A DNA stretch of 8,989 bases from PFJX01 sp038215555 (GTDB lineage Bacteria; Pseudomonadota; Gammaproteobacteria; Burkholderiales; Thiobacillaceae): the NCBI GenBank assembly GCA_038215555.1, contig JBBQQT010000146.1:1-8989 (forward strand), given 5' to 3'. This document shows positions 4,970-8,989 of this stretch, one piece after another. The translations under genes and the position numbers were made by a program. The notes beneath the pieces were generated by a model. The model worked only from the letters and a program-made list of their open reading frames with translations. It was not told where the DNA came from and ran no database searches. Position 1 is the stretch's first letter. Each line of letters starts with the position of its first letter.

Positions 4970-5374
4970 TTATTCGGCGGGTGTTTCTTCGACGCTGGGG
5001 GGGTTATCCGTCTTGGGCGGATTCAGCGTTTGCCGCTGGCAGTGATAGCCAAGCAGAAATTCGCCGGTCAGCTTTCGGTCATCCAGAAAGTCGTCCCCTT
5101 CAAAGCTGGCAACGACCTCGTCGTGCAGCTTTTCCATTTCGTACAAAAAACCAGCACGTTTGGCGCGCAAACGCGATTTCGCAGGCGTAAGTGCCAGTTC
5201 GATGGTTCTCCAGGTGCTGACAGGCCGGTCGGCAAAACGCTGCATCAGCTTGGCGGCGGTGGTATCGCGCTGCTCGCCACCGACATAAAGCGCGCGGCCT
5301 TCGATGTGTTCCGCAATCGCCAGCAGGCGACCATAGAGGTAATCCCGGGATGTCCGGTCCGTTTCCAGTGTCAT
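4970..5374 (-). CDS. cas11c: Cascade small subunit Cas11c, internal in-frame product of cas8c
   Basis: In type I-C systems the small subunit is known to be made by internal translation initiation within the 3' end of cas8c. Here Met502 of Cas8c (ATG at 5374) opens a 134-aa helical product beginning MTLETDRTSRDYLYGRLLAI and ending at the cas8c stop. This matches the size and position expected for Cas11c. A strong purine-rich site lies 6 nt upstream (5381-5392). The product would line the belly of Cascade and stabilise the target DNA strands. No separate cas11 gene is present in the window, which supports the internal start. Expression itself is inferred. Confidence 0.8.
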   Translation of the reverse strand: MTLETDRTSRDYLYGRLLAIAEHIEGRALYVGGEQRDTTAAKLMQRFADRPVSTWRTIELALTPAKSRLRAKRAGFLYEMEKLHDEVVASFEGDDFLDDRKLTGEFLLGYHCQRQTLNPPKTDNPPSVEETPAE

Positions 5375-6877
5375 TTGATACTCCCTTTCCTTGAAGGAAC
5401 CTCTGAACAGGGCACAGGCAATGCCCAGGTTTTTTTCCCACTCCCAGTGGTCCAGACCCACTCGGTTACAGGTTCTGCGTACTACAGATTCGACCAAATC
5501 GCGCGGCAGTGGCTGTCCATCGACGATGCAGGGCAATAGCCGTTCGACTGCGGCTTTGCGCAGCTTGTCGTCCAGGCGGCGACCGTAGGCAGCTTCGGCG
5601 ATGTCTCTTGGGGCTGGCGCGCCGACAAATCTGGATGCCTTGCCGAAGTTCTGCGGCCAGGCATGTTGTTCATGCCAATGCTGGATGCGATCCAGGAATT
5701 CGGAGCCTTTCAGTTCACGGTAGAAAGTGATGGCCATGCGTCCAGGCGTCGCGGAATCTAGGCCCATGACGACGATGTCATCGGTTGGACCGAGTTTGGT
5801 GCGATAACCGCCGATGACCAGCTTCAAACGTTTTGCGAAAGATTGGCCCACATTTCCAGATTCGTCCAGGCTAGCTTCCTCAGTCGACTCAGCGATTTCT
5901 TCGCTGCTGAGAAACAGCGCAAGCGAGTCCTTGAATGGTTCAGGTATGGGTTTGCCTGCAACCGCCCAGGTAACGATGACCTGATCCTCGTTTCGATAGG
6001 CTTGTCGGTGGATGAGCCAGCGCAAGGCGTTGTGGGCTTTCTGGGTGACCTCAAAGCTGACACCGCACGCTTGCAGGCCGGTGACATCTGTAAACCGGCC
6101 ACGAAACGTGTAGCCAGAGCTGTCATTGGCGCTGATCAGCTTGGCGCCGTCGCCAGCATGACGGACGCGTTTAGGGTGGCTCAGGGCGAGCGATGCTTGT
6201 GTTTCGCCTGTCACCATGCATAACCCCGATATTGCTTTCGTGTTGGCATCGAACCGCGCCCAGCATTCCTGCAAGTGGGCGTCTTCCCAAACAGCCGTGC
6301 ATGGGTTGTTTGCCTCTCGTACGTGCCAACGGATGAAAGCATCGCCTTGATCGCGCTCACCGGCCTTGGCCGTCAGGAGACGGAAGATGTCTGGGGTTTG
6401 TTCTGTGCCTGTCCAGCGCGTAAGTAGCCGTCCGTCTGGACTTGCATGCAAAACCTTTTCCTTGACCAAATCGGCAACTACATGCCCCTTGCTGACATAA
6501 GCCAACACCGCTTTTGCTTTGGGGTGGCTATTCGGGGAATCACACCACGTGGCTAGTTGGGTTTCATATTCCGAATAGAACGATGGTTTCCCACCACCGA
6601 ATTCAGGGTAGTCGGCGGCGCAGTACTGAACCTTGTCGCAAAGGGGATGAGGCGGCGGTGCTTTACCCGTTCTGCCAGCCGACTTTTCAGTAGCGGGGAT
6701 CACGGTCTCCTCTTTCTGAACGATCCTCGCACCTTTGAAACTGCCATCCGCATCCAGCGTGATTTCCACATGGGCTTGTTGAGGGGTGTGACTGATCGGC
6801 ATCAGGGTTGCCGACCCCGGCGGTTCACGCCCCTTGCACTGCTCGTAGGTCTCATAAAGTTTCTGAATCCAGCTCAT
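4970..6877 (-). CDS. cas8c: Type I-C Cascade large subunit Cas8c (Csd1)
   Basis: Cas8c recognises the PAM and starts target DNA unwinding within Cascade. The 635-aa product begins MSWIQKLYETYEQC, the Csd1-type N-terminus. It contains the family stretch GLDSATPGRMAITFYREL at about 372-389, followed by an alpha-helical C-terminal region that doubles as Cas11c. The ATG at 6877 is chosen because it overlaps the cas5c stop as ATGA and is preceded by GGGAG 7 nt upstream; a longer frame to 6979 would only read into cas5c out of frame. Length is within the range usual for the family and no break is seen. It is followed by cas7c after 19 nt. Confidence 0.97.
   Translation of the reverse strand: MSWIQKLYETYEQCKGREPPGSATLMPISHTPQQAHVEITLDADGSFKGARIVQKEETVIPATEKSAGRTGKAPPPHPLCDKVQYCAADYPEFGGGKPSFYSEYETQLATWCDSPNSHPKAKAVLAYVSKGHVVADLVKEKVLHASPDGRLLTRWTGTEQTPDIFRLLTAKAGERDQGDAFIRWHVREANNPCTAVWEDAHLQECWARFDANTKAISGLCMVTGETQASLALSHPKRVRHAGDGAKLISANDSSGYTFRGRFTDVTGLQACGVSFEVTQKAHNALRWLIHRQAYRNEDQVIVTWAVAGKPIPEPFKDSLALFLSSEEIAESTEEASLDESGNVGQSFAKRLKLVIGGYRTKLGPTDDIVVMGLDSATPGRMAITFYRELKGSEFLDRIQHWHEQHAWPQNFGKASRFVGAPAPRDIAEAAYGRRLDDKLRKAAVERLLPCIVDGQPLPRDLVESVVRRTCNRVGLDHWEWEKNLGIACALFRGSFKEREYQMTLETDRTSRDYLYGRLLAIAEHIEGRALYVGGEQRDTTAAKLMQRFADRPVSTWRTIELALTPAKSRLRAKRAGFLYEMEKLHDEVVASFEGDDFLDDRKLTGEFLLGYHCQRQTLNPPKTDNPPSVEETPAE
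5381..5392 (-). promoter_or_regulatory. Internal ribosome-binding site for Cas11c
   Basis: Read on the minus strand this is AAGGAAAGGGAG, inside the cas8c coding region. Its GGGAG core ends 6 nt before the in-frame ATG at 5374. The strength and spacing equal those of the annotated gene starts of this operon (cas8c itself uses GGGAG with 7-nt spacing), which argues against chance. Confidence 0.75.
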
Positions 6878-7593
6878 GTCAGCACTCCCAATTCCTCTGC
6901 TTCGAGTTCGACGCCGCGCAGCTTGCCTTTGCCGAACTTCTTGGGATGCATTTCCCGAACGAATTTGCGAATGGTGCATGCATCAGGGCGTACGAAGACG
7001 ATGTGACCATTGATCATGGTCGGCCGCCAGAAACGGGCATGGAGCTGGTTGTCGCCGGTTTCGTCGGGGTAGTCGAAGCCGTGAAACATCAGGCCGAAGG
7101 CAAGCTCACCTTCACCGTCATAGGGACTGGTTTCCGAGCCGAATACGCAAGGTTCCACATAGCCCTGGCAATCCCGTGTGCCGAGGAAGATGTCTTGTCG
7201 CCCACCCCGTTCCAGCATGCGCTGGGCAATGGCGTAGTGCTTCCCTTCAACCCGGTCGTCCTCCAGTTCTGCGCGGTGCTCGTTCCACTCGTAGTGGGCG
7301 CGCACCTGATATTCGACATCGGCAAGAAAAGTGTAGATGGCCAAGGTGTTGCCACCGCTGAACTCCAGCGGCTTGGTGCCCTTGGTCTGGGTGCGAATGC
7401 GCTTCATCACCCGCACTTCATCAATCACCCAGATAAATGTGGGCTTCCAGTAGATGGATTTTGCGATGCCCTTGAGTGCTTCGTAGGTGGGGACGTGATA
7501 CGAGCATTTCTCGCCGCCGATCTTGGTCAGCGGGTCGGTAAACAAGGCATGACGCGCCCAGACTTTGAATTCAATGCTGTTTCGATTAGCCAC
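6874..7593 (-). CDS. cas5c: Type I-C crRNA-processing nuclease and Cascade subunit Cas5c (Csd5)
   Basis: Cas5c replaces Cas6 in type I-C. It cuts the pre-crRNA at the base of the repeat hairpin and stays bound to the 5' handle. From GTG at 7593 the product has 239 aa starting (M)ANRNSIEFKVWARHALF. It carries the conserved KIGGEKCSYHVPTYEALKG block (candidate catalytic Tyr37) and the EGKHYAIAQRML motif (Lys118-His119, the catalytic pair in studied homologues). The GTG is preferred over the ATG at 7626: it has GGAGG 6 nt upstream, overlaps cas3 by only 8 bp rather than 41, and starts where the family does. The stop overlaps the cas8c start (ATGA). Confidence 0.96.
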   Translation of the reverse strand: MANRNSIEFKVWARHALFTDPLTKIGGEKCSYHVPTYEALKGIAKSIYWKPTFIWVIDEVRVMKRIRTQTKGTKPLEFSGGNTLAIYTFLADVEYQVRAHYEWNEHRAELEDDRVEGKHYAIAQRMLERGGRQDIFLGTRDCQGYVEPCVFGSETSPYDGEGELAFGLMFHGFDYPDETGDNQLHARFWRPTMINGHIVFVRPDACTIRKFVREMHPKKFGKGKLRGVELEAEELGVLT

Positions 7594-8989
7594 AAAGAAC
7601 CTCCATTTTTCCCTCTGGTGTTTCACTCAGACCGAATTCGGCGCTGTAGTAGCGGACATCGATCAGGTACAGGATGCCAGTTCCCTCCTGGATTTCTTTC
7701 ACCACGTCAGCTTTGGCGAGCCGTTCAAGTACCTGCGGAAACAGATTAACGGTGAATTGTTGTGCCTGGCGCAGCAGTTTGAATTCTTTATCCGGTAGAT
7801 AGGCGGCGCATAGCGCAGTAATAATTTCGCGCCCAATTCCGTATGGGACGATTACCCCCCGGGTGGGTGCGTCGATTGCCTTGAAAACCTTGGCGGCAGC
7901 CATGAAGGATTGGCGCAGGTAGATGCCGGGCGCTTGACCCTTCGTTCTGCCGTAGTCTGCTCCAGCCAGTGAGTTGACCGATAGCAGGTTGAGCAAGGTG
8001 TCGACACGGCCCAAGGCATTCTCGGAAACCGGGTAGGCCATGACCGGTGCTCGGTCAAAAAAGTAGTTCTGGTAATACCAGGCCATGGCTTCAGGCCCGA
8101 TTAGGTTGTGCCCGTATCGATCCGGGTCGGCTTCGTAATCCGCCATGACCCGAATGGCCTTTTCCTGACCTATCCGGATATCTGGCAGCCTGTTCAGGTT
8201 TTCATCCTCTGGGCGTGGATTGACGATATGCACATGTCCCGGCTCAGGCCGACCGTTTCGGTTGCATCGCCCCGCCGCCTGAGCGATGGAATCAAGACCG
8301 GCGGTGAAACGAATGGCCGCGCCGAAATCCACGTCCACGCCGGCTTCAATCAACTGGGTGCTGACGCAGAGAGTCGGCATACCCCTTTCCAGCCGCTCCC
8401 GGACTTCGGCCAAGATGGCCTTGCGATGCGCCGGGCACATGCTGGTGCTCAGGTGGTAGACCGGGGTTTCGGTTTGCGCCTGGCATAGGCGGTAGATAGT
8501 TTGCGCCGAGTTTTTGGTATTAACGATGACCAGGCAACTTCCGGCCCGCACGGTTTCCTCTTGTGCCAATTGGGCAATTTCATCCATCGTCCATCCGCCT
8601 GGTTTGCGGCGATTCTTGACCTCGACCCGCTTCAAGTCGTCAAACAGCTTTTTCACATCCGGCATGAGTTCGTTGCCTTTTGGGATACGCATGGCACCTT
8701 TGTTTGCACCAACCTTGTCCAGAAGCGGCTGCGTGGCGGTGCATAAGACCACCGTGCTGCCACAGTGATCAGCCAGGAAGTTGATTGCGTTGTTGAACAG
8801 ATGAACGCAGTTGACCGGCAAGGTCTGGATTTCATCGAAGATCAACACGGCATTGGCCAGTTGATGCATCCGCCGCGCACCGCGCGTACCCGCACCAAAC
8901 AGGGTTTCCAGGAACTGCACGCTGGTGGTGTAGATGACCGGCGCATCCCAGTTTTCCGCGAGAATTTTTCCGCGCCAGGTCTGCTCTTC
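7586..8989 (-). CDS. cas3: CRISPR-associated helicase Cas3, C-terminal part (cut by window edge)
   Basis: Cas3 is the superfamily 2 helicase-nuclease recruited to Cascade-bound targets. The visible 467 residues cover the helicase core from just before motif II to the C-terminus. Motifs (visible-part numbering) are DEIQTLP (52-58, the DExx motif), CTATQP (83-88, motif III), VIVNT, STQLIEAGVDVDF (210-222, motif V) and QAAGRCNRNGR (237-247, motif VI with the arginine finger). The remainder is the Cas3 C-terminal domain. The frame stays open to the right edge, where NWDAPVIYTTSVQF matches the region before motif II. The HD nuclease domain and Walker A lie beyond the window and cannot be judged. 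The stop overlaps the cas5c start by 8 bp. Confidence 0.97.
   Translation of the reverse strand, partial: EEQTWRGKILAENWDAPVIYTTSVQFLETLFGAGTRGARRMHQLANAVLIFDEIQTLPVNCVHLFNNAINFLADHCGSTVVLCTATQPLLDKVGANKGAMRIPKGNELMPDVKKLFDDLKRVEVKNRRKPGGWTMDEIAQLAQEETVRAGSCLVIVNTKNSAQTIYRLCQAQTETPVYHLSTSMCPAHRKAILAEVRERLERGMPTLCVSTQLIEAGVDVDFGAAIRFTAGLDSIAQAAGRCNRNGRPEPGHVHIVNPRPEDENLNRLPDIRIGQEKAIRVMADYEADPDRYGHNLIGPEAMAWYYQNYFFDRAPVMAYPVSENALGRVDTLLNLLSVNSLAGADYGRTKGQAPGIYLRQSFMAAAKVFKAIDAPTRGVIVPYGIGREIITALCAAYLPDKEFKLLRQAQQFTVNLFPQVLERLAKADVVKEIQEGTGILYLIDVRYYSAEFGLSETPEGKMEVLCG

Noticed and set aside
3877..5190. Long plus-strand frame of 437 codons
   Set aside because: It is antisense to hicB, cas7c and the end of cas8c, which all have clear family motifs. 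Long antisense frames are common in GC-rich coding DNA.
7594..7626. Upstream ATG start for cas5c
   Set aside because: It would give a 41-bp overlap with cas3 and an N-terminal extension unlike the family. The GTG at 7593 has GGAGG at the right distance.
6808..7749. Plus-strand frame of 313 codons
   Set aside because: It is antisense to cas5c and the flanking parts of cas3 and cas8c, with no recognisable protein features.

Overview
This window is most of a type I-C CRISPR-Cas locus from a GC-rich bacterium. The codon usage, the toxin-antitoxin (TA) families and the Cas sequences look proteobacterial, most likely betaproteobacterial. That placement is inference; no taxonomic marker is present.

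The cas operon is on the minus strand, so it reads from the right edge to the left: cas3 (C-terminal helicase part only, cut by the window edge), cas5c, cas8c (with an internal start for the small subunit Cas11c), cas7c, cas4, cas1, cas2, a ~180 bp leader, and the leader-proximal end of a CRISPR array with 37-nt repeats that leaves the left edge. Cas5c, Cas8c, Cas11c and Cas7c would form the Cascade complex. Cas5c is also the crRNA-processing nuclease. Cas3 degrades the target. Cas4, Cas1 and Cas2 acquire spacers.

The unusual part is 1736-4053, where three TA modules of three different families interrupt the operon. (1) hicB-hicA lies 12 nt after cas7c, on the same strand, and reads as part of the operon. 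(2) A RelB/Unstab_antitox-like antitoxin followed by a ParE-like toxin lies on the opposite strand between hicA and cas4; the toxin carries one in-frame TGA and is a pseudogene. (3) A ribbon-helix-helix antitoxin and a MazF/PemK-like toxin lie on the opposite strand between cas4 and cas1. As a result cas4 and cas1 each start head-to-head with an antitoxin gene across short intergenic regions (63 and 58 bp). The adaptation genes are therefore cut off from the interference operon and may share control regions with the antitoxins.

Coding density is near complete. The only non-coding stretch over 100 bp is the leader (172-349). No tRNA, rRNA, transposase or insertion-sequence end was recognised.
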